From Zygnema cylindricum (lineage: Eukaryota > Streptophyta > Zygnematophyceae > Zygnematales > Zygnemataceae): DNA of 64,000 nucleotides. Under the pieces are notes generated by a model. The model had not been told where the DNA came from. It did not search any database and saw only the letters and a list, made by a program, of their open reading frames with translations. The stretch lies in assembly GCA_037447655.1 (NCBI GenBank), contig JBBHKE010001539.1, positions 221,224 through 285,223 of the forward strand, written 5' to 3'. A program made the translations under genes and the position numbers. Positions within the stretch are counted from its first letter, which is position 1. Every line of letters begins with the position of its first letter. Shown here piece after piece: positions 47,003 to 60,502 of this stretch.

Positions 47003-47857
47003 TGTTGTTTTTAGAAAGCTTTAATCCTCTCTATGCCTCAGCTGTGAGGGAGAGAGAGCTGTTCAGGACTTAAGTTATTTTTGGTTGAGTTCACTTCAGT
47101 ACTTATCAAAATTAGTGTGACAGTGAAGTTGGGAGTTCACGGTTCATTCACACTTAGGACACGCGTCGTCACTTGAGAGAAATGCGTGAGTATGTCCTCC
47201 GTGGACGTACGGAAATTCGCTAGGACCACGGGAATTCGTGAAGTCAATCCTACGGTGCCAAATCCTCTAATCGGACGGTTCACAGCCGCCGCCAACAAAT
47301 ACTGACGAGGCGTGACTAGATCACTATCACTTTACGTTGTCTGAACTTCGGTGTAAATATTTGGTAGAACAAAATTTTGTATGTAGTGAATTAGTTGTAT
47401 AGTGTTGAGAATGTGGTTTATGACATACCTTCAGTACACAGGTATACTCACAGGTATACTCACAGTATTTGTTGTGTTAGAATGTTAGATGTACGGCTAG
47501 AATGCCTCCGTACAGCTTAGTGTAGTTTCGGTGTATAGAAGTAGGAATTAGTGAATATGATTCATTAGGAAGAAATGATATGAAAACTCTACACTCAGTT
47601 TTATGTAATTTCATTTCTGCATATCTCACAGATCTGTGAGTGAAATTCATTAAAATTTTGTGTGTTTGTTCCTTTGTATGTTATATACACTGTGGTAAAT
47701 TTTCAAAACCATTGGGGCGTTTTTTTTGAAGTTATAGTCTGTCAAATTTGTTGTTCATCCATTGGTATTTGTGGAAGCTTCCTCTTTTGATTTGTTATAC
47801 GATGACTACTGCTGCATCTTCTTCATCTTCATTGCCAGCAGTTATCTCAGAACAACA
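47003..47857 (+). repeat. Copia C 3' LTR (855 bp)
   Basis: Begins TGTTGTTTTTAGAAAGC, ends CAGAACAACA; partner of 42057-42898. Confidence 0.9.
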
Positions 47858-47862
47858 GCCAA

Positions 47863-48990
47863 TGTTAACGCATGCACGTTTGGAGAATTTAGATAGATTC
47901 TCCGTAAAGGTGATTTTAAGAAAACAAAGCAAAAACTGTATAGGATACAGATAAACAGTAAATTACATCTTGAATTGCTATTTGGATAAACACTACTAGA
48001 TAGTAAAATTTAGAGCTAATGATGATCGTTTTTGTTTTACGTTACAATATTTAAGCTTTAATTATTAATAACCCTCTATCAGGCGCAAATTGAGGTTGTT
48101 TACAAAAAGCAGTATGTTTTATTATAAACATGTTTATTGGAGATCTTACGGGATTCTCCAAACTTGTAGACTACAACTTTTATTGTCATATTTTTTGCTT
48201 TTTCGCACCCGCGACGTAATCGCTCATTATGCCGCTTGTGTCCCTCTTAAGGACAATAGTGAGGACAATAACCAAATACTACACGTGTACAATTGGTACA
48301 TCTGGAAAAGAAATATACAATCGACAATGGACGAGAAATAACAACCTTAGAGGTGTTATAAACCATGTGCCTTCAAACAAGGTGGATTCATATCCAACGA
48401 AAGCCACGAGAAAATCTTTGTTGGACGATATCCTATCTGTTAACCTTCATGGAAAGGACTTTAGGTTTTTTAAACATTACAGCCCAGTTCGTACAATGAT
48501 ATAGTTTGTACGTCAATACATACAGTTTAGTACATCCGTACAAATATTACACGTCTTCCGCTATTATATGTATTACATTAGATTTTGCACTTTTATATTT
48601 TTCTCACGATTTTCAACGTTTGACAAACTTACATGATACAATCGAAAATAAAGCACGTAGGCGCGAGGCACTTTGTTAACATTACTTGATGTAACATTCG
48701 TCAAAATACTATTACCGTTAAACGTGTGTGTACGATTGTCAACAACGGTTATTGGACAAAGAGCCATGGTGTCAATTAATTTGAGTGAAGAGGTATTGCA
48801 ATAGAGTAGGGTACGAAATGTCTCCATTCATAAGAGCACTGCTTGATATTTCATAAAAAAATAGAGAAAGCATTGTGAGGTAACAACGTCGACACGTGAA
48901 AGCAAGTGGCTTCGACGTGGGAATGTGTACTCGAATTCGGTTCATAGTTATAAGATGGGTGAAATAAGCGTGACACTATTTTCACATGTT
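47863..48990. other. AT-rich spacer with a possible degraded Harbinger-like MITE
   Basis: No gene. Around 48270-48390 words such as acacgtgtacaattggtaca and aaaccatgtgccttc recall the interior of the 53880-54560 MITE, but I could not define ends. Confidence 0.3.
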
Positions 48991-48995
48991 TAAAT

Positions 48996-50079
48996 TGAAA
49001 TTCTATTGGTTCTATTTCCCCACAGAAATCGCAGACCTAAAGAAACGTATCTAGATAGTGTCGACTCCAAGTTTATACAAACCCAAATGGTTTACACCTT
49101 GACAGTCAGAACTCGTATATAGCTTCACCCAGTGAAAGAAGACATTCTGTGTGCTGAGTTTCACCACAGAATGCAAAGTTTGAACATGTGTTTTGGACAG
49201 CATTCCCCACTTTGACTTTTCCTTATATATGCCGCCACCCTGGCAAGAAAAAACTCTATACGACTCCACCCCTGTGTAGCTTGGACTCCCTTGAGTCCGC
49301 AGCAAAAAGAATCATTGAATTTTCTCCCCTGAGCAGTTAGTTTTTGCTGGCCAAAAATGGCCTATAAATTCAAAAGGTCACATAGAGAGAGGCGCCTCAA
49401 ACACGCTAAGTCCATTACTCCTACTCACAACTACTTACTACTCTACATTCGGCCAATCAAAAGAGTGTATAGTACTAGAAGGTACAGTGGCCGATTGTAC
49501 TTGTTGTACGACCATTATACAACATGGCCTTCTGGTTGACACTTGTCAACATGGGAGTCATCGTTCCTCCTCCCATCCTTTACACTGTCCAATGATGTGG
49601 CGCCATGTGGAACAACGCGCCGCTATCTTCAAAAGCCGCCCAATATTCATTCGGGTTTGGCGGGTGCGATACCGTCCGTCCGATCATGTATTTTACATGG
49701 CTAAATTCGCGTCCGCGAGCGGCATTTGACTATAGATGCCGTTTCGTCAATTTTGGTCTATCTTAATGAAAGTGACGTTTTGCGTAAAACTTTAATTAAT
49801 TACCGCACCACAAACGTGTATCATATCGTTAACGCCTAAATGGTTAAGGCGTTTATCTACATAGTACTCTGCAGACCAAAGTTTAAATCTTGTATAGGGC
49901 AACATTTTGGTAAACTATCAATTTGTCTGCCTGTCTGCCTGTTTCTTTCTGACTATAGCGGCAGCCATGGTGACTCCCTCTCTCTCTTTTCACTCTAGAG
50001 TCTAAATTAAGAAGTGAATCATAATTACTTCTTTTCAATATAGACAAATACGGACCTAGAAAATACACACATTTTAACA
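48996..50079 (-). repeat. Copia D 3' LTR (1084 bp)
   Basis: In plus orientation TGAAATTCTATTGGTTC...ATTTTAACA. It contains a tRNA-like module (about 49830-49907: cctaaatggttaaggcg then agtttaaatct, then TTTT) and only a short CT tract near 49975-49990. Confidence 0.9.
49830..49907 (+). other. tRNA-like module in copia D LTR
   Basis: TAAATGGTTAAGGCG resembles a leucine/serine-type tRNA D-arm (box A). AGTTTAAATCT at 49880-49890 sits at the box B position, and TTTT follows near 49904. The other LTR has the closer GTTTCAAATCC (52892-52902) and the same TTTT. Confidence 0.5.
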
Positions 50080-50119
50080 CTCCCCTTATTTTCTAGTGTA
50101 CTTCTCTTTCACCTCACTC

Positions 50120-50562
50120 TTAATAACAAATCACAATTATATGCTTTTTTTTCTTTTTCCTTTTTTTTTTCCCCTCATAAAACTTTAAGTGAATACCCCC
50201 GTATTTGAAACAGTGTATTAGATGAACTGAAATAATAAATGTATCACACATTTTATTTTGCATACCATTTTTCAAAAATCTGGGATTTTGGAGCAAGGAT
50301 TTTATCCACCTTATTTCTTTTTTATCCGAGCAAAATTTAGATTCCCAATTGCATTTCAAACAGCAAGCCCCATCCCCAACTTGCAACACATACCATGCAA
50401 CACATACCAAGATGCTAACCGTTTTACAGGCACACCTTCATAAATGGCATCACTCCCATTAGTGATGTCAAATTCATTACCCCGCAAATTTATCTTAAAA
50501 TCACGAGTCCCCACTAAGTTCCTCATAAATTCTACATCTTCCGTATTCATATATTTGTACAT
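50120..50562 (-). pseudogene. Copia D RNase H remnant
   Basis: Broken frames with VGTRDFKINLRGNEFDITNGSDA and WYVL..CCKLG, recognisable as the copia RNase H segment (GTRDLWLHLGG..DITTWSDASYGD) seen in A and B, plus KSLLQ and QNKMCDT traces. It lies next to the 3' LTR, as expected for the end of pol. Confidence 0.6.
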
Positions 50563-50881
50563 GATACTTACCCCATTTTCTGAACTTCCCTAACTCTCTC
50601 CCATGGATTTTTTTCCACTCACTTTCTATTTTGATTCCCAAAAAATATTTCTCCTCCCCTAAACCTTTCATTAAACATTCCTTGTCTCCCGAATCCTTTG
50701 TAGCCCCCTATAGATTTACTTCTCCCACTTCCATAGAATCTGTTGAAGTCTCCACTTTGAACAAATTTTCTGTCACCAAACCACCTATGCGAATATCCTC
50801 ATTATTTTTACCTTTTTCAAGAATCTTTTTTCTTTTTACCTCTCTTATACCTCCAAAAGCACACTGTTGCCTTCGTGGAAT

Positions 50882-52003
50882 TTATGTGTGCTTTTCTCTC
50901 TTCCCCATACTACTCATTTGGAGAAGCTCCGAAATATCTTCATCATGTTTTTCCTGTTCCCGTTCTTCCTCCTCATTCACATTCCAACTTTTAATTTCTT
51001 CCAAACAAGGGCATTCTACCATATAGTGACCCGGTTCCCTACAAAAGAAGCAAACCCCTCCTTTCAAAGCTCCTTTTTTTTTCCTCTTACTCACTTTCCA
51101 CCAACGTTCCGATATGGTTTATCTTTATCATTCTTCCTCTCATCTCGCTTCCGCCAGTCACCGTCATTCCTCTCATCACGCTTCCGCCAATCACCACCAG
51201 TTGTCAATGCATTCACCCTGTCACTTCCCCTACGAAGCTCCAACGTGCTTTCCCTCACATGAATCATCCCCATGGTATTGCTCCAAGTCGATGAGGAGTA
51301 GTCAATTTCTTGTATACGGTTAATGATGATTGCGTACTCATCTGGGAGTTTCATGATTATTGTGTTAATCCTTCTCTACTCAGCTTCTACATATCCTGCA
51401 CTAGCAAGCTCAGCATATAACGCAGCAATATCATTGCAAAACTCTACCATGCTACCGCCTTTATAAACATAGGCCTCTATTTCTTGTTTTACTAACTGCT
51501 ACCTTTGTTTAGTCTCACTCTTATAAATCTGAATTAGTGTTTCCCAGATTTCTGAAGACTTGGTTAGGTTTATAAGTGTGATAGCTTTGGGTTTAGACAC
51601 ATTTCTAAGTATGATATGTTTTGCAATAGTATTTTTGTACTCCCAAATTTTACCGTCATTTTCTTCAGTTTTTGGTTTAGCTATAACTCCTACAAGTAGA
51701 ATTGTAGGGGAGAGCCTAGCTCCCCTCACCACAGGTTTTCATTTACCCTTCTCCCTTTTTCCCTCTTCTATGGCAATAATTTCCTTTTCACCTTCCGTTG
51801 CATCTGAACTCCATTTTGTTTTCTTGGAAGCCCCAGTTGAATCTACATAGTGAGTTCCACCGAAGCCCGGTGGCAGATATCTCACTTGTCCCGAAACAAT
51901 TCCCCATAAGTGCTTTTCGAAAAGCAATCCCTCCATCGTAAATTCCTAGTAAGTAAAGTCTGTTCCATTAAACATAGGCACCCTAGATGGTGGGCCCATA
52001 ACT
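50882..52003 (-). pseudogene. Copia D gag
   Basis: Minus-strand frames cover QVMGPPSRVPMFNG (through the primer site), a capsid-like region (51732-51499, 51354-51091: MKLPDEYAIIINRIQEIDYSSSTW) and a zinc knuckle CFFCREPGHYMVECP near 51050-51010. Several stops and a 12-residue internal repeat (GDWRKRDERN) are present. The LTR codon that is ATG in copia A and B is ATA or CTA here. Confidence 0.7.
51989..52003 (-). other. Copia D primer-binding site (anticodon-arm type)
   Basis: Plus-strand GGTGGGCCCATAACT abuts the LTR and differs from the copia B site only in the last base. Confidence 0.7.
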
Positions 52004-53477
<1,474 letters not shown>

Positions 53478-53482
53478 TAAAT

Positions 53483-53876
53483 GTCGACTATGTGAACACA
53501 AGCTATAGCGGCTACATTATGGGAATTTGCATGTAAATTATAATTAGATGTATAAATTAGTGTTAATGATTTTTTGGAGTTAGGCCCTTAAACTGAAAAG
53601 TAACACTATTTTTTTCTTTACACTAATAACTATTCTCGTTGTAGTAAAATAGGTTTATGAGTGTTTTAAGCTTGAAATTGTTCACAATAAAATAGTGTTT
53701 AAAATTCTCATAATTCGTATTCCATTAAAAATCCTAGTTCAGTGGAAGGTATTTTTCTTTGATTTTTCACATCATGATAAGGGAAACATATGGGCTTCGA
53801 TTGAAGACCAATCAAAGACTCTCACTTGATGAAATGGATGGACAAGATCGGACCCTTTTATTCAAAACGACTCGTG
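53483..53876. other. AT-rich spacer
   Basis: No gene, repeat or RNA recognised. Confidence 0.3.
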
Positions 53877-53879
53877 TAA

Positions 53880-54560
53880 GGGCAAGATTCCATTAGAGGA
53901 AAAGTGGGGTTGTTTATTGGGCACCTTACGTTGTTGTGTACATTTGTACCATTTTTTTTTGTCAAACGAAACATGTTTACCGGATTGTCAAGATGAACCA
54001 TTATTATGGGCGTACCTACCGACCGTTGGATTTTTCACTTTTTCATATCGGCGAAGCAATTGCGCAAATCATCAAGTGTGAAAAAACTCTCTCGGGAAGG
54101 AGAGTTGCTTCACACTGGTCCTGTGCCATTGGTACACGTGAAAAAGCAAAAAAATATCCACCTCGAACAGGTGATCACAGGCTTACACATCGTACAAGCC
54201 ATGTGCCTCCTGCCACGTTAGATGCAAGTCAACCGAAATTATCATCGCATGCTTTACCCTCCACCGACCTTCAAAGTTTGCCGCGTCGTTTTGCCATTCC
54301 GTTTCACAATTTTGATTTCCATTTTAAAAATTAAAATTTGGCTGCAAACTTTACGTACGAATTATTAACTACCTCCGTTGGTATAGTTATTACGTTTCGA
54401 TTTTCCACTTGAAGAATATTTACAGATTTTCATAATGTGAACACTAACCTACGTGGCAACAATGATAATTGCGGAAGTTTATTTACTGGCCCGACTAAGT
54501 AAACCCTGTCAATAGACGTGTGCGTACGTTTATTGGGACCCCCTAATGGAATTTTCAGAA
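53880..54560. mobile_element. Harbinger-like MITE, copy 1 (~680 bp)
   Basis: The left terminus GGGCAAGATTCCATTAG follows TAA (53877-53879). The right side CTAATGGAATTTTCAGAA precedes TAA (54561-54563). The interior is homologous to the next two copies (GTACC..TTTTTT, a GTCGGAT/CGTTGGAT block, a CCATGTGCC block). Three-base TAA/TTA duplications and a GGG start fit PIF/Harbinger MITEs. Confidence 0.6.
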
Positions 54561-54846
54561 TAAAAAAACTCATCATTGTAATCGACAAAAGAGCTTCGAA
54601 AGGAACCAATGGCTTCGAGAGCAATACTCCATGACGTCAATGTTGTGTTTTCACTGATATATCGCAAATGTTGACAAACAGGCCGTTAAACTTTGTCGTC
54701 TACTTTGGGGAATATGAAGGCACCCTCGTTTGTACGGTTGATTTATGAACTTGGCCACGCTGCCATTTCCTTTAAATTGCCGATGGATCCCGCCATTAGG
54801 TTTCGCCTAATTTGGAATTTTGCCACCTAGCATCGTTTCATCCTAA

Positions 54847-55541
54847 GGGTGGACTTCCATTAGCGAAAAAGTGGGATTTTTTACTGAAAGCCGTACCGTT
54901 TCGTACAGGTTCGTACAGATTTTTTTTTTCCAACGAAAACAACATTACAGAAAATTGTCCAAAGTTGTAGGCGTAAATTAGGACTGTCGGATTCAATTGC
55001 ACTTTTTATCCGTGACGCCACGTCACCAACCCTATAGTTTGTTAAGACCGTGCACAGGGAGGACAGTTCTTGAATACAGAACGTGTAAAAATAGGCTGCG
55101 TGGAAAAGGTCAAAAAAATCCACAATGAGCGCGCGCGTATGTGCGTACACGTCACAAGGGCCATGTGCTTTCCGCCAAGGTGGTTGCGAATCTGCCGAAA
55201 TTATCCCGTCACGCTCCCACCATCAAAGTTTGCCGCCGCCATTTTGTCGTTGCGTTTTGAAATTTTAGGTAGTACATTTAATGCCCTTTGTACGAGTCAT
55301 TAATTACCTCCGACGGTACAGATTTTTCCTCTGCGGGTACAGATATTACCTCCGCTTGTTCAGATATTGCGTTCAGATTTTGCATTCTAAGATTCTTTCG
55401 AGATTTTAAGCATCTTATATTAACCTACGTGTTACCAACCAGAATGAGCCACGCAAATAAATAGTGGTTTAATGTCGCGACCTAATGGAAGGCACGACCT
55501 TTTTCCGTACAATTACTGAGACGCATAATGGAAGTCCACCC
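54847..55541. mobile_element. Harbinger-like MITE, copy 2 (695 bp)
   Basis: Perfect 16-base inverted ends GGGTGGACTTCCATTA, flanked by TAA on both sides (54844-54846 and 55542-55544). No transposase. Best-preserved member of the family in this window. Confidence 0.8.
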
Positions 55542-55738
55542 TAAAAAGACAATGTTGTGTCTTTATTTGTTTTTAGATTTTGACCTTTCTAAAATGCCAC
55601 GTCGGTTCGATCCTTTCAATTTCACGTTGACGTGCGTTTTGAGTTCACAGTTTGTCCAACATGCGACGTCAAAAGAAAATAACTGCCACGTCGGACACTC
55701 TATTTTACATGTTGACGTACTTTTTGCTTTGTTTTTTA

Positions 55739-56443
55739 GGGTGAAGTTCTATTAGGATAATAATGAGGTTGTTCACTTAATTTCGTATTGTTTTGTATAG
55801 TGCCGTACATATTTTTTGTTTTTTAAAGAAAAACAAGGTTACGGAATGATCGATTTAATTCTCGAAGTTTATGGGCGTAAACATAGACCGTCGGCTATAG
55901 AATCAAATACGTCATCGGTCGTACCTTGAGTTTGCAACAAGTGACCTGAATTAGTCAATTTTAAAAGCCTGAATGAATTACATTGTGCCGCGCGTGAAAG
56001 TGAAATAATATCAACAATGAACGCGCGATCAGGTGGCTACACGTCGCATAGGCCATGTGCCTTATGCCAGGGTGGATGCGAGGCCACCGTGAAGCCGTGA
56101 GAAAATCTTTGACGAAGGATATTCTTTCACGCTCCTATTGCCATCCACTAACCATTTTGACATTTTCGTACGCTTTTACAAATCTTAATTTTTGTCCGCC
56201 GGTACAGATTTTATCCAATGCCTCGTACGAGTCACTTTTTACCTCCGATGGTAACAAATATGTGGTCACACTTTGATGTCAAAGGTTATTTATAGATTCG
56301 AACGATCGTATAGTTTACTACGTGGAGCCAACCAACATGTGCGCGGCAAAAAAAAAGTCGGTTACTGACCCGACACAATGGAACGATGGCTTCAGTAAAC
56401 GTAAATTTTACGTTTACTGACACCGCCTAATAGAACCAACGTC
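55739..56443. mobile_element. Harbinger-like MITE, copy 3 (705 bp)
   Basis: Left GGGTGAAGTTCTATTAGG and right inverse CCTAATAGAACCAACGTC, flanked by TTA (55736-55738 and 56444-56446). Interior homologous to copy 2. Confidence 0.75.
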
Positions 56444-56446
56444 TTA

Positions 56447-57738
56447 CGCAAAGCTTTGTCCTAGACTCCAAGCCTTCGATTTTTGTTTTACAGTGTTTAT
56501 TCCAATGTTTATCTTTAACAAGTGTATTTTGTCGGTTTGCAGTCGTTTTCAGCCTTCTTGCCTCGTGTTTTTTGGCCGTTTTTTTTTTCACGCGTGCTAC
56601 GCACGACGTCCTACGAGCCAATAAATAAAGACACGCTGTCGAGCAAAGAACAGAATTGATTGCCGGGTTAAGTTAGAAAAACTGATTCCCCGGAACTCAA
56701 ACTGCCAATCACAATCGCCGGAAGAATCATTAAATTTACGACATGTCACGCTCGCTGCCCCCAAATTGACAATGTCACGGACAGAATGACTGAGGGCGTG
56801 TCCCCATGTGTTCAAGTAAGGGTTTTTATCCGTCGTTTACACAGAAAATGGGACTTCCTACTTGAAAATATTACGTCGTACGAAAAATGGGCAAAAACTC
56901 AAATACATTTTGCGTCATCTTGGAACTTGAAAGGTACCGCGATTTGGTAGTATTATCATCGCGACCCAATGCCATCTCATCTTCACACTTGCAATGAAAT
57001 CAAATCGCGACCTGCTATTAATAAAAATACTACCCTATTGACGAATAGAAATCTTGGGTTGCACGCGTCAAAAGTTTTCATTTGTTTTTTTGCAGTTGGG
57101 AGAATACACGAAAAAAAATTTGTTTGTCCGTTTGCTTATGTTGTCCACTTGTGGGCGTCTACGAATGTCATTTTGTAGACGTAGGCGATTGCTTATGTCG
57201 TTCATGTGTGAGCGTCAACAAATGACAGTTGGCGTCGACAATTGTCCCAATATGTCAGGAGCTCTTTGCGGCGTACAAATGTCCGCAGTTTGTTCCGAGA
57301 CCGTTGGCGTATACAAAATGTCAGCAGTTTGGGTTTCGCAAGTATTGGCGACGGTACAGCTGCCACATATTCAAAATAACAAACGCGCAAGTAACGATTC
57401 ACATAGGCACACTTTGAAAAGTACACCGTAAAATCAGCACTAAATTCCAATATAACGTTTCAAAATATCGGTTACATGGGGACACGCCTTGACACTTCGC
57501 GCTCAGTAATATGGATTCGTTGCTTTTTTTTTTGCAAGCAGCTTAAATTATTTTTTTGTCTCATACTCGCCGTTGGTACTAGGCGACTGTACCTAATCAT
57601 TAACTCAATTTGACTGGTCACAACAAATCTTCTTTGTCGTACGGTGGTAGCTGTTTGATTTCGCATCAACCATATTGTCGATTAGTGGCAGTATTTTGTC
57701 GTATTTTGTCAATCCCTGTCGCGTATTGACAAAATGTT
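56447..57738. other. Unassigned intergenic stretch
   Basis: Short, unsupported reading frames only. Around 57130-57250 a diverged direct repeat (gcttatgttgtccacttgtgggcgtc / gcttatgtcgttcatgtgtgagcgtc) suggests an old repeat. Confidence 0.3.
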
Positions 57739-57746
57739 GTGCACGT

Positions 57747-58210
57747 CAGAGGTCACAAAAGTCAAAACTTTAGATAACCGAAACTGACCGTTTTTTTTTT
57801 AAATCTGAGTTCCCGATGCCCGACCGGGTTATGTCACGCTCCTAAATTGTTGACCGTTACCCGAAACGCGTTTACGAAAAAAAAAAGTTAACCAAAACTC
57901 GATTTCTCGCGACTACCCGTACCCGCCCGTACCCGGATAAGTACAAAATGAGTGGTACATCTCCCTTATACCTTCCACGATACGAAGAGTACAAAGTACA
58001 ATAATGTTGGATAGTATTGACAATACAAAACCTTCATTTTTTTCTTTTTTTGCTTACAAGACCGTAACCGGTTTTTTTTTATTTTTTTCGTGAATCACCA
58101 GCCCGAATATGCCCGACCCCCCAAATTTGCTAACCGAAACCGTTCCAGATCCGACGCGAGCGGTCGGTTAACGGTCGGTTACGGTTTCGGTTAACCTTTT
58201 GCGACCTCTG
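57747..58210. mobile_element. hAT-type MITE with CAGAGGTC termini (464 bp)
   Basis: Ends CAGAGGTCACAAAAG and the inverse of CAGAGGTCGCAAAAG, with GGTTAACCGAAAC-like subterminal repeats. Flanks GTGCACGT (57739-57746) and GCGCTCGT (58211-58218) look like an 8-bp duplication with two changes. No reading frame. Confidence 0.65.
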
Positions 58211-58485
58211 GCGCTCGTCATTATTTTGAACTATCAATTTTATACCCTTTCCGCTATAATTGAATGTTTGATAAATAGACATTGTCAGAGTTATCCCAAA
58301 CACAAGTCGAGATCAACTTATTTCCTCACTAACGAATAATTTCGATCCATCCTTTGAGCTAAACGAAGGAAATTTTATAACTACAGTATTATTTTTTGGA
58401 ACTTTCTTAATCGAACCACACTATTTGTTCTGGTGCATACATGTAATAATTTACATCGTCAAGATTTGGAAAATTGTGTTAACAC

Positions 58486-59602
58486 TAGTGTTGGGTATCA
58501 AGTAGTTTCATATCGCGATAATCTCGATATTCGATATATCGAATATCGATCGAGGAAAGTCCTCGATATATCGTACCGCGACCAACATAAATTATCGCGA
58601 TATATTGTATTTTATAAAATTTAATTTTTATTTAATATGTTGTTTTAGCGATAACGACAATTTTTCTGAAACGCAACGTACGACGTGATTTTCGTTCCGT
58701 GACTTAAAAGGTAACGCCGCAAAATGTAGCTGACGAAAAAGTATTAATATTGTAATACTAATTCATATAGTTACTTATTTAGTACGTACTACGGTACAGA
58801 ACTTCACATATGAAAACTTGAAACCCACACTAATTTAGTCAGAGTATGATATGAAAAAAAAAATTGCAAACTGTTCGTTTCAGGCATGAATTTTTATTAT
58901 TATTTTTATTTATTGATTTTTGAAGTGTACAAAATGAGAATTCTTATTATTATTTTTATTCAATATTTTATGAAGTGCATAAAATGTGATATTTTATTCT
59001 TATTTTTATTAATCATTTTTTGAAGTGTACAAAATGTGAGTTTTAATTGTTATTTTTATTTATTATTTTTTAAAGTGTATAAAATGTGAACTTTTATTCT
59101 TATTATTATTAATAATTTTTTGAAGTGTACAAATTGTAAAATCTTATTCTTATTTATATTAATTAGAGTAGCATTAGCTAGTACTACCTGCTGCAGTAGC
59201 ACTTCCAACAGCCAGTACTGCTGGCAGCAGCTGTAGCTAGTACTAGCATCTACAGTAGCACTAGTTCTGGTTGCAGCGGCACGTAGTTCTAGCAACTGCA
59301 GCTAATCAATTCTCAATTAATTAGGTTCTCAATTAATCCATTTACAGTTTCCGATTCGCAGTTTCCGTAAAAAAAAAAAAACATCCTCCACCACTTTGAC
59401 AACTGTCCTTCTCTTCTTCCGAGAATTGAATAGCAAGATATTTTTTTTTTAAGAAACTTCGATATATTGGCGATACTATATATCGGCGATATATCGCTAT
59501 AATCTGAAATTCGATATATCGAAGCGATATATCGATTATCGCGTACCTAAAATTCGATATATATATCGAATATCGACAAATGGTCCTCGATACCCAACAC
59601 TA
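58486..59602. mobile_element. hAT-type non-autonomous element with perfect 8-bp duplication (1117 bp)
   Basis: Ends TAGTGTTGGGTATC.. and ..CGATACCCAACACTA are inverted, and GTTAACAC stands on both sides (58478-58485 and 59603-59610). Subterminal zones are rich in TATCG/CGATA words, as in the hAT copies at 12411-18581, whose termini (CAGTGTTGTGTATCGG) are related. No transposase remains. Confidence 0.85.
58918..59160. repeat. ~57-bp tandem repeat inside the hAT element
   Basis: Four to five diverged units, each with tgaagtgtacaaaatgtga and ttattcttatttttatta words, followed by a zone rich in gctagtact and ctgcagtagca. Confidence 0.75.
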
Positions 59603-59632
59603 GTTAACACACCTTCACTGACTCTGACAGTA

Positions 59633-60500
59633 CACCGTGAATCGATATTAGGGTTAATGTTTTTTTCGTCGGGTTGTTAACTGAGGGCTGTACCATTTCG
59701 TACAGGTCCGACCATTTTTTTTTCAAGGAAAACATCATTACGGGAAAATCTCCAAGGTTGTAGGCGTAAATTCTGACCATCGGATGCCATTACACTTTTT
59801 ATCCGAAACCCCACGTCACCAACCCTATAGTATGTGGCGACCGTGCACAGGGAGGAGACTTTGCGGAGACTGAACGAGTAAAAATGGGCCGCGAGGAAAA
59901 GGAATAAAAAATCCACGATGAGCGCGCGCGTATGTGCGTACACGTCGCATGGGCCATATGCCTTCCGCCAAGGTGGCTGCGAATCCGCCGAAATTATCTC
60001 GTCACGCTCCCACCATCAAAGTTTGTCGCCGCCTTTTTGTCGTTACGTTTTGAAATTTTGGGTAGTACATTATAATGCCCTCTATACGAGTCATTAATTA
60101 CCTCCGCTGGTACAGATATTATCTCCGCTCGTACAAATATTGCGTTCAGACTTTGCATTATAATATTCTTTCGAGATTTTAAGCATCTAATATTAACCTG
60201 CATGTTACCGACCAGAACGAGCCACGCAAATAAAAAGTGGTTTAATAACGCGACCTAATGGAAGGCACGCCCTTCAGTAAAATTATTTGTACAATTATTG
60301 AAACGCGTAATGGAAGGCCACCCTTAAACATCTTTTCTCCGTAGACACTTTCCGGATTTTGGATCTGACGGTTGCGATTGGAAGGTAACATCCTCAGTTT
60401 CCGATTGGCGATCTCAATTTTAAAATCGAATATGTGTGTACGGATAAAAGATGTTTTAAGTGGCGAAAAAAATATGAACACTTATAGGCAACTCACGGTG
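59633..60500. mobile_element. TA-flanked palindromic MITE carrying a nested Harbinger-like MITE
   Basis: The left end CACCGTGAATCGATATTAGG follows TA (59631-59632); the right end ..ACTCACGGTG precedes TA (60501-60502). Right of 60327 the sequence is the same family as 18766-18991 (CATCTTTTCTCCGTA.., ATCTGACGGTTGCGATTGG). The left arm is interrupted after about 38 bases by the nested element. Confidence 0.75.
59671..60323. mobile_element. Harbinger-like MITE, copy 4, nested and left-truncated
   Basis: It aligns with copy 2 from GGGTTGTTAACTGAGGGCTGTACC (copy 2: GGGATTTTTTACTGAAAGCCGTACC) to the right terminus TAATGGAAGGCCACCC, followed by TTA. The first ~28 bases of its left terminus are missing. 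Confidence 0.75.
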
Positions 60501-60502
60501 TA

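Larger units (their letters stand above)
42057..47857 (+). mobile_element. Copia C: Ty1/copia retrotransposon, plus strand
   Basis: LTRs 42057-42898 and 47003-47857, ends TGTTGTTTTT...CAACAACA, flanked by a perfect 5-bp duplication GCCAA (42052-42056 and 47858-47862). Purine tract TTAGGGGAG precedes the 3' LTR. The right LTR is 13 bp longer, mainly through a duplicated caggtatactca word. Gag-pol is nearly continuous with a few stops. Confidence 0.95.
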
